Shown: piece by piece, positions 8,633 through 21,709 of the stretch | How the letters are laid out: the number at the start of each line of letters is the position of its first letter | Position numbering within the stretch: position 1 is the stretch's first letter | NCBI RefSeq assembly: GCF_027947535.2 | Contig: NZ_JAAGKO020000044.1 | Span: 1 to 64,000 of the forward strand | Length of the DNA stretch: 64,000 nucleotides | Origin: Streptantibioticus silvisoli | GTDB taxonomy: Bacteria > Actinomycetota > Actinomycetes > Streptomycetales > Streptomycetaceae | Direction: 5' to 3' | Notes under the pieces: generated by a model | Database searches by the model: none | What the model was told of the DNA's origin: nothing | What the model saw: only the letters and a program-made list of their open reading frames with translations | Position numbers and translations under genes: made by a program

Positions 8633-8997
8633 TCGGCGGTCTGACCGTGGCCGTGTCGGTGGCCGCGCTGCTGCTGGCCGCCTGGTGCGGTTACGCCACC
8701 GCCCGCGACCAGTCGACCAAGGACTGGCACTTCATCGGCATGGCCGTGGTGACCGTGCTGGCGCTGGCGCAGCTGGTGGTCGGCGTGGTCGAGCTGACCG
8801 GCGGGAAGGCCGCCGACGGCGGTGACGTGATCTTCGTGGCCTACCTGGCCGGCGCGGCCCTGGCGGTACCGGCGGCCGGCTTCATGTCGCTGCTGGAACG
8901 CACCCGGTGGGGGTCGGCGATCGTGACGGCGGGCGGTCTGGTGCTGGCGGTCCTGGAGATCCGCCTGTTCGACATCTGGGGAGGCGGCCATGGCTGA
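8629..8997 (+). CDS. Small membrane protein, unknown function
   Basis: 122 residues from the GTG at 8629. Four hydrophobic segments are visible (LTVAVSVAALLLAAW, FIGMAVVTVLALAQLVVGVV, VIFVAYLAGAALAVPAAGF and a final SAIVTAGGLVLAVLEI stretch), so it is probably a four-helix inner membrane protein. An AGGAG lies only 3 nt upstream, so translation may depend on coupling to the preceding mini-ORF. It overlaps the next gene by 8 nt. I do not recognise a named family. Confidence 0.7.
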   Translation: MIGGLTVAVSVAALLLAAWCGYATARDQSTKDWHFIGMAVVTVLALAQLVVGVVELTGGKAADGGDVIFVAYLAGAALAVPAAGFMSLLERTRWGSAIVTAGGLVLAVLEIRLFDIWGGGHG

Positions 8998-9550
8998 GAC
9001 CGGAACGCGCGAGGACGGCCGGACGCCCGGCGACGGCGACCTGCTGCGGCCCGCACCGGACGGCGCGGTGGCCGGTCATCCGGCGGACGCTTCTCCCCAG
9101 GACCGCTCCCCGCAGGACGGCTCCCCGGCCGGGGACGGCGAGCGGCGGCGGCCCGGGATCGGCGAGGGGCCGGGGCGGCTGATCGTCTCGCTGTACGGGC
9201 TGTTCACCGTCGCGGCCGGTTCGCGGTCGATCTACCAGCTCATCGCCCAGTACGACCGGGCACCGCTGGCGTACCTGCTGTCGGCGGTCGCCGCGGTGGT
9301 GTACGCGTTCATCCTGGTGACCCTGGTGCGCGGCGGGGAGTCGGCGCGGCGGATCGGCATCGCCTGCTGCGCGCTGGAGCTGGCGGGCGTGCTGGTGGTC
9401 GGCACCCTGACGATCGTGACGCCGTCGCTGTTCCACGACCAGACGGTGTGGTCGTACTACGGGGCCGACTACCTGTTCATCCCCCTGGTGCTGCCGATCA
9501 CCGGCATCCTGTGGCTGCGCCGGGCCGGCGCCGCGACGACCGCCGCCTGA
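8990..9550 (+). CDS. Membrane protein, unknown function, paired with upstream gene
   Basis: 186 residues. Residues ~1-60 are polar and Pro/Asp/Arg-rich, probably cytoplasmic; then four hydrophobic helices follow (LIVSLYGLFTVAAGSRS, LAYLLSAVAAVVYAFILVTLV, IGIACCALELAGVLVVGTLTIV and LFIPLVLPITGILWL). The ATG at 8990 overlaps the upstream gene by 8 nt and has a GGGAGG site, so the two form a transcription unit. It may be a two-component membrane complex. No catalytic motif is seen. Confidence 0.75.
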   Translation: MAETGTREDGRTPGDGDLLRPAPDGAVAGHPADASPQDRSPQDGSPAGDGERRRPGIGEGPGRLIVSLYGLFTVAAGSRSIYQLIAQYDRAPLAYLLSAVAAVVYAFILVTLVRGGESARRIGIACCALELAGVLVVGTLTIVTPSLFHDQTVWSYYGADYLFIPLVLPITGILWLRRAGAATTAA

Positions 9551-9728
9551 CCGCACGCCGCACGAGCCACCGCCGCACGAGCCACCGCCACGGCCGCACG
9601 CCGCACGCCGCACGGACGACCGTCGCACCGGCCACGCATCGCACCGGCCAGCGCCGCACGCCCGAGCCGCCCCACGCACCGCACCCCACGCGGCCCGGCG
9701 CGCAGGCCGCACCGCCCCCGGTATGGGA

Positions 9729-9762
9729 CCGGCCGCCCCGGGCCGGAGCCCGGGGCGGCCGG
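9729..9762. terminator. Bidirectional hairpin terminator
   Basis: A perfect 15-bp stem (9729-9743 with 9748-9762) and 4-nt loop lies between convergent genes. Upstream of it, 9551-9728 is a His/Arg-like CGCACGAGCCACCGC degenerate repeat with no gene. Confidence 0.75.
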
Positions 9763-9769
9763 CAGGGAG

Positions 9770-10291
9770 TCAGGCGGTCGCGGCCAGCGGCGGGATCTGC
9801 GCGGTCGGCAGCGGGACGACGGACTTTTCCAGGGTGACCTGGCTCAGGGTGCGGCTGACCTGCTCGGCACCGGTGCGCTCGTAGCCGAGGCGGCGGTACA
9901 GCCGCAGGTTGCCCTCGCTGCGGTGGCCGGTGAACAGCCGGAAGCGCTTGGCCTCCCGTTCGGCCGCGAGCCGGGCCTCGATGGCGCCGAGCAGCCGGCC
10001 GCCGAGGCCGTGGCGCTGCATGCGGGGGTGGACGATGAGTTTGCCTATCCGGGCGGTGCCGTCGGGGTCGACGGTGCCGCGTACCGAGCCGACGACCTCG
10101 GTGCCGAGCCGGGCCACCAGGACGCAGCCGTCGCCGAGTTCGGTCCGCAGGGCGGCGAGGGTCTGGGTGAGCGGTTCGATGCCGTAGTCGCCGTACAGCT
10201 CCGCCTCCCGCTGGTAGCAGAGGTACTGGAGTTTGAGGATGTTCTCGGCGTCCTCGTCGGTCGCCGAAGAGATGGTCACGCTCATGCCCAT
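9770..10291 (-). CDS. GNAT family N-acetyltransferase
   Basis: 173 residues from the ATG at 10291, chosen because GGGGAGG lies about 9 nt upstream; a second ATG 6 nt later is possible. GNAT motifs: VVGSVRG strand, IGKLIVHPRMQRHGLGGRLL (acetyl-CoA pyrophosphate loop, Q/RxxGxG/A variant) and the C-terminal LYRRLGYERTG. Substrate unknown. Confidence 0.85.
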   Translation of the reverse strand: MGMSVTISSATDEDAENILKLQYLCYQREAELYGDYGIEPLTQTLAALRTELGDGCVLVARLGTEVVGSVRGTVDPDGTARIGKLIVHPRMQRHGLGGRLLGAIEARLAAEREAKRFRLFTGHRSEGNLRLYRRLGYERTGAEQVSRTLSQVTLEKSVVPLPTAQIPPLAATA

Positions 10292-10526
10292 GTGCGCCGG
10301 CCTCCCCTGGAGTGGTCCCGGCCGCGAGTGGGTGAGGGTGCGCGTCCGGGAGGTTGCCCTGTCGCGGAGCGCGGCGTGGGCACCCCGCTCTCCGTGGCGC
10401 CGATGATGGCACAGGCGTTCCCACCCGCCGTTCCCGGTCGCCGTTGCCGGGTTCCGGCCCTGCGGGGTGTGTTCGCCCGGAGTGCCACCGGCCGCCACCC
10501 GCTGTTTTCCCCGTCGCCGCCGGGGC

Positions 10527-11090
10527 TCAACCCTCTGATCGCAGCAGGGTCCGCAGACAGCCCAGGCAGCGCGAGCGCAGCGGGCCCAGGCTGCCCTGTG
10601 AGATTCCCAACTCCCGGGAGATTTCGCGGTATGTGGGATCGGAACCGGACATCAGCGCCGAAAGCAGCTCAGGGCAGCGTCCGGGCAGCCGGCGCACCGC
10701 GTCGCGCAGCGCCCGGCCGCGTTCGGCGTCGAGGGCGGCGGCCTCGGCCGAGGCGACGGCGGGTACCGCGCCCGGGCCGTAGGGCACCTCGCGCCGGGCG
10801 CGGCGGCGGGCGGTGCGCGCCTCGGCCCGGACCGCGGCGCGCCGCCAGCCGGCGGCGGCCGCGGGCGGTGGACCGGGTCCCTCCATCAGCCGCAGCCAGA
10901 CGGCTTGTTCGAGGTCGGCGGCCTCCGTTCCGCCCGCGGCGCGGGCCTCCGCGGCGGCCTCGGCGGCGAGCAGCGGGGCCAGCAGCGGCATGAGCAGCAG
11001 CCGGGCGGGGCGGTCGGGGCCCGGCGGGAGGGACGCCGGGCCGGGTGGCGGGGCGGGGGCCGAAGGAGCGGTCGCGAGGGTCGGTGTCAT
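10527..11090 (-). CDS. RNA polymerase sigma-70-like protein with region 4 HTH
   Basis: 187 residues. The C-terminal ~60 residues carry a clear sigma region 4 helix-turn-helix (TYREISRELGISQGSLGPLRSRCLGCLR), preceded by AVRRLPGRCPELLSALM as in ECF-like sigma factors. Region 2 is reduced: an LEQAVWLRLMEG helix is visible but the usual aromatic -10 recognition stretch is not obvious. The first ~60 residues are Pro/Ala-rich. The ATG at 11090 has no ribosome-binding site. It could be a divergent ECF sigma factor or a sigma-like regulator. It is divergent from the acyltransferase gene at 11335. Confidence 0.75.
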   Translation of the reverse strand: MTPTLATAPSAPAPPPGPASLPPGPDRPARLLLMPLLAPLLAAEAAAEARAAGGTEAADLEQAVWLRLMEGPGPPPAAAAGWRRAAVRAEARTARRRARREVPYGPGAVPAVASAEAAALDAERGRALRDAVRRLPGRCPELLSALMSGSDPTYREISRELGISQGSLGPLRSRCLGCLRTLLRSEG

Positions 11091-11334
11091 ATCGGGTGAA
11101 CGGCCGGGCGGGGGCGTCGTGATCCCGGTGTCGCCGACGTTCACCCGCACGAGCGACCGGGGCAGGCAGCACCGGACGCGTTTGTCAACTCTGTGTTCCG
11201 GCTGGGTGAACCTTGCGTGGAACTCGCCGATAACCGCGAGTATCGTCCCCACGGAAGCCGCGCAGGCCGCTTCCCCCGTGAGGAACGGCTCAGGGCCGCT
11301 TCCCCGGGCCGGCCGATCACCGACGGAGGATCCG

Positions 11335-12027
11335 TTGTCCCGCATGTTGCTCAAGGTGCTGCTGCTGATCGTCATGCGGGTGCTGTTCCGCCCGCGCGTC
11401 GAGGGCGCCGAGAACATCCCGGGGACCGGCCCGGTCATCCTGGCCGGCAACCACGTCACGTTCCTCGACTCGCTGTTCCTGTCGCTGGTGGTCAAGCGGC
11501 AGGTGTACTTCATCGGCAAGGACGAGTACGTCACCGGGCGGGGCCTGAAGGGCCGTCTGATGGCCTGGTTCTTCACCACCGCGGGCATGATCCCGGTGGA
11601 CCGGGACGGCGGCCACGGCGGCGTCGCGGCGCTGATGACCGGCAAGCGGGTGCTGGAGGAGGGCAAGGTCTTCGGCATCTACCCGGAGGGCACCCGCTCC
11701 CCCGACGGCCGGCTGTACCGCGGCCGTACCGGCATCGCCCGGCTGGCGCTGATGACCGGCGCGCCGGTGGTGCCGTTCGCGATGGTGGGCACCGACCGGA
11801 TCCAGCCGACCGGCAGCGGCGTGCCGCGCATCAGCCGGTTCACCGTGCGGTTCGGCTCGGCGCTGGAGTTCACCCGTTACGAGGGCATGGACCGCGACCG
11901 GTACGTGTTGCGGGCGGTGACGGACGAGGTCATGTCCGACGTGATGCGGCTTTCGGGCCAGGAGTACGTGGACGTCTACGCGACGAAGGCCAAGGCGCTC
12001 GCCGCCGACCACGCCAAGGCGGCCTGA
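11335..12027 (+). CDS. plsC: 1-acyl-sn-glycerol-3-phosphate acyltransferase (PlsC family)
   Basis: 230 residues. The catalytic NHVTFLDS (H40-X4-D45), the YPEGTRSPDG substrate-binding motif and VVPFAMVGTDRI define a PlsC-type lysophosphatidate acyltransferase, which makes phosphatidic acid at the membrane. A hydrophobic anchor lies at the N-terminus. The TTG at 11335 is preferred over the ATG at 11344 because GGAGGA ends 4 nt before the TTG and 13 nt before the ATG, and because the resulting MSRMLL N-terminus fits Streptomyces relatives as I remember them. A hairpin follows the gene. Confidence 0.9.
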   Translation: MSRMLLKVLLLIVMRVLFRPRVEGAENIPGTGPVILAGNHVTFLDSLFLSLVVKRQVYFIGKDEYVTGRGLKGRLMAWFFTTAGMIPVDRDGGHGGVAALMTGKRVLEEGKVFGIYPEGTRSPDGRLYRGRTGIARLALMTGAPVVPFAMVGTDRIQPTGSGVPRISRFTVRFGSALEFTRYEGMDRDRYVLRAVTDEVMSDVMRLSGQEYVDVYATKAKALAADHAKAA

Positions 12028-12066
12028 GCCGACCCCGGCCCGCCGCAGCGCGGGCCGCACGCACGA

Positions 12067-12098
12067 ACGGGCGGACCGGGATCACCCGGTCCGCCCGT
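12067..12098. terminator. Bidirectional hairpin terminator between plsC and argH
   Basis: A perfect 14-bp stem (12067-12080 with 12085-12098) and a 4-nt loop lies between two convergent genes. Confidence 0.75.
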
Positions 12099-12117
12099 CG
12101 GCGTTTCACACGGCGGT

Positions 12118-14729
<2,612 letters not shown>

Positions 14730-14780
14730 GGCTTTCTCCTTAACTGTGCGTGGGTGCGAGGTACCGGCGTCACCCGGCGT

Positions 14781-14819
14781 CAGGCATAAGTATGCATGAG
14801 TCCGTATGGAAATCAAAAC
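14781..14819 (-). promoter_or_regulatory. argG promoter with candidate ARG box
   Basis: On the minus strand TTGATT, an 18-nt spacer and TACTTA form a plausible promoter about 60-90 nt before argG. The spacer contains CCATAC...CATGCATA, one good TGCAT-type half-site of an ArgR operator and a weak second half-site. ArgR is encoded next door. The half-sites are seen; operator function is inferred. Confidence 0.45.
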
Positions 14820-14989
14820 TCGTCGCGCTACGGGTTCGCGCGCCTACCCGGCGCCGGGGGTGCGAACCCACCCGGTGCGCCGACGGCGACGGCCCACGCC
14901 GGTGAGGACGTGGGCCGGGGGCCGGGCGGCGCCGGGGCGGCGGGGCCGGGCGGGGTGGGACACCGGCGGGGTCGGGCGCGGCGGGGCGG

Positions 14990-15523
14990 TCAGACCCCGT
15001 GGTCGCGTTCGGCCAGCCGCAGCAGGTGGGCGGCGACCGCCTGGCCGCCGGCGGGGTCGCGGCTGATGAGCATCAGCGTGTCGTCGCCGGCGATGGTGCC
15101 GAGGATGTCGTGCACCTCGGCGGCGTCGATCGCCGAGGCGAGGAACTGCGCGGCGCCGGGCGGGGTGCGCAGCACCACCAGGTTGGCGGACGCCTCGGCG
15201 GAGATGAGCAGTTCGGCGGCCAGCCGGGCCATCCGCTCCTCCTTGACCGACTCCCCCAGCGGCGCCATCGGGGTGCGGAAGCCGCCCTCGGAGGGCACCG
15301 CGTAGATCAGCTCGCCGCCGGCGTTGCGGATCTTGACCGCCCCCAGCTCGTCCAGGTCCCGCGACAAGGTGGCCTGGGTGACGGTCAGGCCGTCGTCGGC
15401 GAGCATCCGCGCCAGCTGGCTCTGCGAGCGCACCGGCTGCCGGTTGAGGATGTCCACGATCCGGCGGTGCCGTGCGGTACGGGTCTGCGGGACGGCCTGG
15501 CCCGCGCTGGGGGCATCGGTCAT
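14990..15523 (-). CDS. argR: Arginine repressor
   Basis: 177 residues. The N-terminal winged helix has the ArgR signature ([37 protein letters not shown]), with SQ..L and TLSRDL making DNA contacts in the family. The C-terminal domain has the hexamerisation and arginine-binding [11 protein letters not shown] motif. It is the last gene of argCJBDR; its ATG is 4 nt after the argD stop. It likely represses this cluster and argGH when arginine is abundant. It should bind the candidate ARG boxes near 14800 and 20410. Confidence 0.97.
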   Translation of the reverse strand: MTDAPSAGQAVPQTRTARHRRIVDILNRQPVRSQSQLARMLADDGLTVTQATLSRDLDELGAVKIRNAGGELIYAVPSEGGFRTPMAPLGESVKEERMARLAAELLISAEASANLVVLRTPPGAAQFLASAIDAAEVHDILGTIAGDDTLMLISRDPAGGQAVAAHLLRLAERDHGV

Positions 15524-15527
15524 GTCG

Positions 15528-16721
15528 TCATTCTCCGGGTCGTCGGGACCGCCGGACCGTCTCCAGGACGCCCGGCAGTTCGCGGAGGAACGTCTCCACC
15601 TCGTGGTCGCCGAGCACCAGCGGCGGCGCGAGCCGGACCGTTCCCGGTACGGCGGCGTTCACCAGGAGCCCGGCGTCCTGAGCGGCCTGCTGCACCTGGG
15701 GGGCCAGCGGCTCGGTGAGCACGATACCGATCAGCAGTCCGGCCCCGCGTACCCGCTCGACCAACGGGTCCGCGAGGGCCTCGATCCCGGACCGCAGCCG
15801 CTCCCCGGTGCGCTTGACCCGGTCCAGCAGCCCGTCCGCCTCGATGGTGTCCAGCACGGCGAGCGCCGCCGCGCACACCACCGGGTTTCCGCCGAACGTC
15901 GTGCCGTGCTGGCCGGGGGTGAGCAGGTCGGCGGCCGGGCCGAAGGCCAGCGTGGCGCCGATCGGCAGTCCGCCGCCCAGGCCCTTGGCCAGCGTGACGA
16001 CGTCCGGCTCGATCCCGTCGGCCTGGTGGGCGAACCAGTGGCCGGTGCGGCCCACGCCGGTCTGGACCTCGTCGAGCACCAGCAGGGCGCCGGCGGCCCG
16101 GGTGATCTCGCGGGCGGCGGCCAGGTAGCCGGGTGGCGGCACCACCACGCCGTTCTCGCCCTGGATCGGTTCGAGGAAGACGGCGGCGGTCCGCCCGGTG
16201 ACCGCGGCGCGCAGCGCGTCGGCGTCGCCGAACGGCACGTGGGTGACCTCGCCGGGCAGCGGGCGGAACGGCTCCTGCTTGGCGGGCTGGCCGGTGAGCG
16301 CCAGCGCGCCCATGGTGCGGCCGTGGAACCCGCCGACGGCGGCGACGTTGTGGGTGCGGCCGGTGCGGCGGCCGATCTTGAACGCGGCCTCGACCGCCTC
16401 GGCGCCGGAGTTGACGAACAGCACCCGGCCGGGCCGCCCCGCCAGCGCGACGAGGCGTTCGGCCAGCTCGACCGGCGGTTCGGCGATGAACAGGTTGGAG
16501 ACGTGGCCGAGCCGGGAGATCTGCCGGGTGACGGCCTCGACGACGGCCGGGTGGGCGTGGCCGAGGGCGTTGACCGCGATGCCGCCGACCAGGTCGAGGT
16601 AGGCGTTGCCCTCGGCGTCCCAGACGGTGGCGCCGGCGCCGCGCACCAGGGGCAGCCGCGGCGTGCCGTAGTTGTCCATCAAGGTGCCCTGCCAGCGGCC
16701 GGTCAGGCTGGAGTTGGTCAT
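15528..16721 (-). CDS. argD: Acetylornithine aminotransferase
   Basis: 397 residues. PLP-dependent class III aminotransferase that converts N-acetylglutamate semialdehyde to N-acetylornithine. [12 protein letters not shown], the cofactor-binding [15 protein letters not shown] and the PLP lysine K246 in TLAKGLGGG are visible. The ATG at 16721 overlaps the argB stop codon by 4 nt (ATGA), so it is coupled to argB. Length and motifs are typical. Confidence 0.97.
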   Translation of the reverse strand: MTNSSLTGRWQGTLMDNYGTPRLPLVRGAGATVWDAEGNAYLDLVGGIAVNALGHAHPAVVEAVTRQISRLGHVSNLFIAEPPVELAERLVALAGRPGRVLFVNSGAEAVEAAFKIGRRTGRTHNVAAVGGFHGRTMGALALTGQPAKQEPFRPLPGEVTHVPFGDADALRAAVTGRTAAVFLEPIQGENGVVVPPPGYLAAAREITRAAGALLVLDEVQTGVGRTGHWFAHQADGIEPDVVTLAKGLGGGLPIGATLAFGPAADLLTPGQHGTTFGGNPVVCAAALAVLDTIEADGLLDRVKRTGERLRSGIEALADPLVERVRGAGLLIGIVLTEPLAPQVQQAAQDAGLLVNAAVPGTVRLAPPLVLGDHEVETFLRELPGVLETVRRSRRPGE

Positions 16722-17818
16722 GCGGGCCCTCCGGGGTGGGTGGCGGACGGGTCGTCGGGGACGACCATGGTCCCGATGCCCTCGTCGGTGAAGATCTCCA
16801 GCAGGATGGCGTGCTGGACCCGGCCGTCGAGGACCCGGGCGGTGCGCACGCCGCCGCGGACCGCGTACAGGCAGCCCTCCATCTTGGGGACCATGCCGGA
16901 CGACAGCTCGGGCAGCAGCTTCTCCAGCTCGCTCGCGGTCAGGCCGCTGATGACCTCGTCGCTGTCCGGCCAGTCGGCGTACAGCCCCTCGACGTCGGTG
17001 AGCACGATGAGGGTCTCGGCGCCGAGCGCGACGGCCAGGGCGGCGGCGGCGGTGTCGGCGTTGACGTTGTAGACGTGGCCGTCGTCGGCGCTGCGGGCGA
17101 TGGAGGAGATCACCGGGATGCGGCCGTCGTCCAGCAGCGCGTTGACGGCGCCGGGGTCGATGGTGGTGATCTCGCCGACCCGGCCGAGGTCGACGCTCTC
17201 CCCGTCGATGCGGGCGTAGTGCTTGGTGGCGGTCATGGTGTGCGCGTCCTCGCCGGTCAGGCCGACGGCGAACGGGCCGTGCGCGTTGAGCAGTCCGACG
17301 ATCTCGCGCTGGACCTGCCCGGCCAGCACCATGCGGACCGCGTCCATGGCCTCGGCCGTGGTGACCCGCAGGCCGGCCTTGAACTCGCTGACCAGGCCGA
17401 GCCGGTCGAGGTGCGCGGTGATCTGCGGCCCGCCGCCGTGCACGACGACCGGCCGCAGCCCGGCGTGCCGCAGGAAGACCACGTCCTGGGCGAAGGCGGC
17501 CTTGAGCTCGTCGTCGACCATGGCGTTGCCGCCGAACTTGATCACGACGGTGCGCCCGTGGTGCCGGGTGAGCCAGGGCAGCGCCTCGATGAGGGTCCGC
17601 GCCTTCGGCAGCGCGGTGTGCTTGCGGGTGCCGGCGGCGGCCGCGGCGACCGGTTCGGTCACGGAACCGGCGGTCTCGGGGGCGGGCGCTACGGGGTCGG
17701 TCGCGGAAACGGGCGCCGCGGAGGCGGGCGCCGCGGAGGCGGGATGCGCCGCACCGGAGGCCGCGGCATCCGGCGTCGTGGAGGGGGGCGCCGAGGGGTC
17801 GGGGGGCGGAAGGCTCAT
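16718..17818 (-). CDS. argB: Acetylglutamate kinase with extra N-terminal extension
   Basis: 366 residues; the family is normally ~300. The kinase domain begins near residue 64 ([20 protein letters not shown]) and contains [20 protein letters not shown] and the [19 protein letters not shown] segments. It phosphorylates N-acetylglutamate, the committed step, and usually is feedback-inhibited by arginine through an N-terminal helix; here that helix is preceded by about 60 Ala/Pro/Ser residues. The ATG at 17818 overlaps the argJ stop (ATGA) but has no Shine-Dalgarno, so coupling is needed. An internal GTG near residue 53 would give a normal length but has no ribosome-binding site. Whether the extension is really translated is open. 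Confidence 0.93.
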   Translation of the reverse strand: MSLPPPDPSAPPSTTPDAAASGAAHPASAAPASAAPVSATDPVAPAPETAGSVTEPVAAAAAGTRKHTALPKARTLIEALPWLTRHHGRTVVIKFGGNAMVDDELKAAFAQDVVFLRHAGLRPVVVHGGGPQITAHLDRLGLVSEFKAGLRVTTAEAMDAVRMVLAGQVQREIVGLLNAHGPFAVGLTGEDAHTMTATKHYARIDGESVDLGRVGEITTIDPGAVNALLDDGRIPVISSIARSADDGHVYNVNADTAAAALAVALGAETLIVLTDVEGLYADWPDSDEVISGLTASELEKLLPELSSGMVPKMEGCLYAVRGGVRTARVLDGRVQHAILLEIFTDEGIGTMVVPDDPSATHPGGPA

Positions 17819-18965
17819 GAGGAGTACGCGCTGTTCTCGTGGACGTAGTCGGCGGTCAGGTCGTTGGCCCAGATGACGGCGCCGGCGTCGCCGGCGGACA
17901 GGTCGGCGGTGATGCGGACCTCGCGGTAGCGCATGTCGACCAGGTCGCGGTCCTCGCCCACCGAACCGTTCCTGCACACCCACACGTCGTTGATGGCCAC
18001 GTTCAGCTCGTCGGGTTCGAAGGCGGCGGAGGTGGTGCCGATGGCGGACAGCACCCGGCCCCAGTTGGGGTCCTCGCCGTGCACCGCGCACTTGAGCAGG
18101 TTGTTGCGGGCGATGGAACGGCCCACCTCGACCGCGTCGTCCTCGGTGGCCGCGTTGACGACCTCGATGCGGATGTCCTTCGAGGCGCCCTCGGCGTCGC
18201 CGATCAGCTGCCGGGCCAGGTCGGCGCAGACCTCGCGGACCGCCTCGGTGAACTCCTCGCGCGGCGGGGTGACGCCGGACGCGCCGGAGGCCAGCAGCAG
18301 CACGGTGTCGTTGGTCGACATGCAGCCGTCGGAGTCGACACGGTCGAAGGTGGTGCGGGTCGACTCGCGCAACGCCTCGTCCAGCGCGGCGGGTTCGAGG
18401 TCGGCGTCGGTGGTGACGACCACCAGCATGGTGGCCAGGCCCGGGGCGAGCATGCCGGCCCCCTTGGCCATCCCGCCGACCGTCCAGCCGGTGCGCTCGG
18501 CGACCGCGGTCTTGTGCGTGGTGTCGGTGGTCTTGATCGCGATGGCCGCCTTCTCACCGCCGTGCGGGGACAGTTCGGCAGCCGCCTTCTCCACCCCGGG
18601 CAGCAGCAGGTCCATCGGCAGCCGCAGGCCGATCAGCCCGGTGGAGGCGACCGCGATCTCACCGGCGCTGTGGCCGTCGAGCACCTCGGCGGCCTTCTCG
18701 GCGGTGGCGTGGGTGTCCTGGAAGCCGAGCGGCCCGGTGCAGGCGTTGGCGCCGCCGGAGTTGAGCACCACCGCGCTGACGGTGCCGCCGGCCAGCACGG
18801 CCTTCGACCACAGCACGGGCGCGGCCTGGACGCGGTTGGAGGTGAAGACGCCGGCCGCGGACCGGCGGGGGCCGTGGTTGACGACGAGGGCGAGGTCGGG
18901 GGCGCCGCTCTCCTTGAGCCCCGCGGCGACGCCGGCCGCGGTGAACCCCTTGGCCGCTGTGACAC

Positions 18966-18969
<4 letters not shown>
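17815..18969 (-). CDS. argJ: Bifunctional ornithine acetyltransferase / N-acetylglutamate synthase
   Basis: 384 residues. It recycles the acetyl group from N-acetylornithine to glutamate. The self-cleavage motif [14 protein letters not shown] is present, with Thr180 as the expected nucleophile after cleavage into alpha and beta chains. The start is GTG at 18969, overlapping by 4 nt the stop of a candidate small ORF upstream. Length is typical. Whether it also does the first step with acetyl-CoA cannot be told from sequence. Confidence 0.96.
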
Positions 18970-20420
<1,451 letters not shown>

Positions 20421-20745
20421 ATGACCGCGTGGGCCTTTCCGACTCCGCCGGCGGACCACCCCGCGGGGTCCGCCGGCGCGGCGGAAGGGCATGACGGAAA
20501 GGCGCTCCGGAGCGTCACCGCAGGGCCCGCCGCCGACCCCCAGGACGCCGGGCGAAACGGGCGGGAAACGGGCGTCGGCGCGGGCGATCCGGGCAGGCGG
20601 GGTGCCCGGTGGTGGGGGAAGTCCATTTCATCACGGAATCCACTCCCGCTTTTATGATAGGACCCTCTGGCGTGTATCGGGCCGATCGGCTAGCGTAGAA
20701 CGTCGCACGAGCGGAAACGTTTGCGTCAGGAAGGACCGGCCAGAA
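20421..20745. other. Intergenic junction between arg operon and accessory cluster
   Basis: About 325 bases without a gene. 20421-20620 is typical GC-rich sequence; from about 20625 base composition becomes clearly more AT-rich (for example CTTTTATGATAGG), continuing into the oxygenase gene. TATGAT at 20653-20658 and TAGCGT at 20691-20696 are possible -10 boxes for the oxygenase. The change in composition may mark the boundary of an insertion. Confidence 0.5.
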
Positions 20746-21660
20746 ATGAACGGGTATTCGGGGCTCAGTTCCGAGGAAATTGCACTCCTCCCGACCGACG
20801 AGGATGTACGGAACTGGTCCGAGCGCGGTTGGTATCTGTCGGGGAAGTTGCTGACCGACGAAGAGGCCGACGCGATGACCGAGGCCAGTAAGCGCTTCTA
20901 CGCAGGTCAGGAGGATCGCCCCCTGGCCATGAATCCGCCGCGGCTCGACGACTGGAAGCCGAGCCACGGCGAGATCCAGCGCAAGACGGACTATATCCAC
21001 TACCGGGACAAGACCTTCGCGGAAATTCTCCGCAAACCCATCATCGGAGCGGTGGCGGCCCGGCTCGCACAGGCGTCGAGGATCTCGGTTTTCCAGACCA
21101 CGATGGTTTACAAGCCACCGGTCGCGGAAGAGACGTCGAATATCGTCTCGTGGCACTTCGATAAGTATTACTGGCCGACGTCGACCTCGGAGAACATGCT
21201 GACGGCGTTCATTCCGTTCCACGACTGCACCGAGGAGTTCGGTACCGTCACCATGGTCAGCGGAAGCCACCGGTGGAACTCGCGGCACGGCACGGTGCGC
21301 CCGCCGATCACCGAAGGGGACCGCAGGCGCGAGTACGTGCTGGAGGAGGACGCCGCGCGCAACGGGGTGGCCGTCCCGGAGAAGGCCGTGATCAACATCC
21401 CCAAGGGCCACATGTCCTTCCACCACTGCCTGCTCTACCACGGCAGCGGACCGAACGTCAGCGGGGTGCCGCGCCGCGCGGTGACGCTGCACATGCAGGA
21501 CGAGACCAACGGCTACCGCGACTGGCGGCAGTCCGACGGCCTCCAGCAGGACTACAAGCACGACTACCTCGTGCGCCGGACGCCCGAGGGGCTGCCGGAC
21601 TACACCGACCCGGAGTTCTTCCCGCAGATCTGGCCGGTTCCCGGCGACTCCGCCTCGTAG
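20746..21660 (+). CDS. Fe(II)/2-oxoglutarate-dependent oxygenase, phytanoyl-CoA dioxygenase (PhyH) family
   Basis: 304 residues from ATG 20746 (AGGAAGGA upstream). The facial triad is visible: H137 and D139 in SWHFDKYYW, and distal H232 in LLYHGSGPN, with R244 placed to bind 2-oxoglutarate. GTVTMVSGSHRWNS is the typical PhyH strand. Family members hydroxylate, desaturate or cyclise small molecules, often in natural-product clusters. It lies tail-to-tail with the minus-strand operon and shares a terminator with it, but has its own promoter region with lower GC than the neighbours. I infer it oxidises an intermediate of the adjacent pathway. The frame upstream of 20746 lacks start signals and domain similarity. 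Confidence 0.88.
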   Translation: MNGYSGLSSEEIALLPTDEDVRNWSERGWYLSGKLLTDEEADAMTEASKRFYAGQEDRPLAMNPPRLDDWKPSHGEIQRKTDYIHYRDKTFAEILRKPIIGAVAARLAQASRISVFQTTMVYKPPVAEETSNIVSWHFDKYYWPTSTSENMLTAFIPFHDCTEEFGTVTMVSGSHRWNSRHGTVRPPITEGDRRREYVLEEDAARNGVAVPEKAVINIPKGHMSFHHCLLYHGSGPNVSGVPRRAVTLHMQDETNGYRDWRQSDGLQQDYKHDYLVRRTPEGLPDYTDPEFFPQIWPVPGDSAS

Positions 21661-21669
21661 GCCGCGGGA

Positions 21670-21704
21670 CGTCCCGGCCGCCGCGTGGGCGGGCGGCCGG
21701 GACG
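21670..21704. terminator. Bidirectional hairpin terminator
   Basis: A perfect 13-bp stem (21670-21682 with 21692-21704) with a 9-nt loop lies 10 nt after the oxygenase stop and 6 nt beyond the stop of the convergent acyltransferase gene. It closes the accessory operon on one side and the oxygenase gene on the other. Confidence 0.75.
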
Positions 21705-21709
21705 CGCGG

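Noticed and set aside
15324-17072. 582-codon plus-strand frame over argD/argB
   Set aside because: Opposite clearly coding arg genes, no ribosome site, no recognised motifs.
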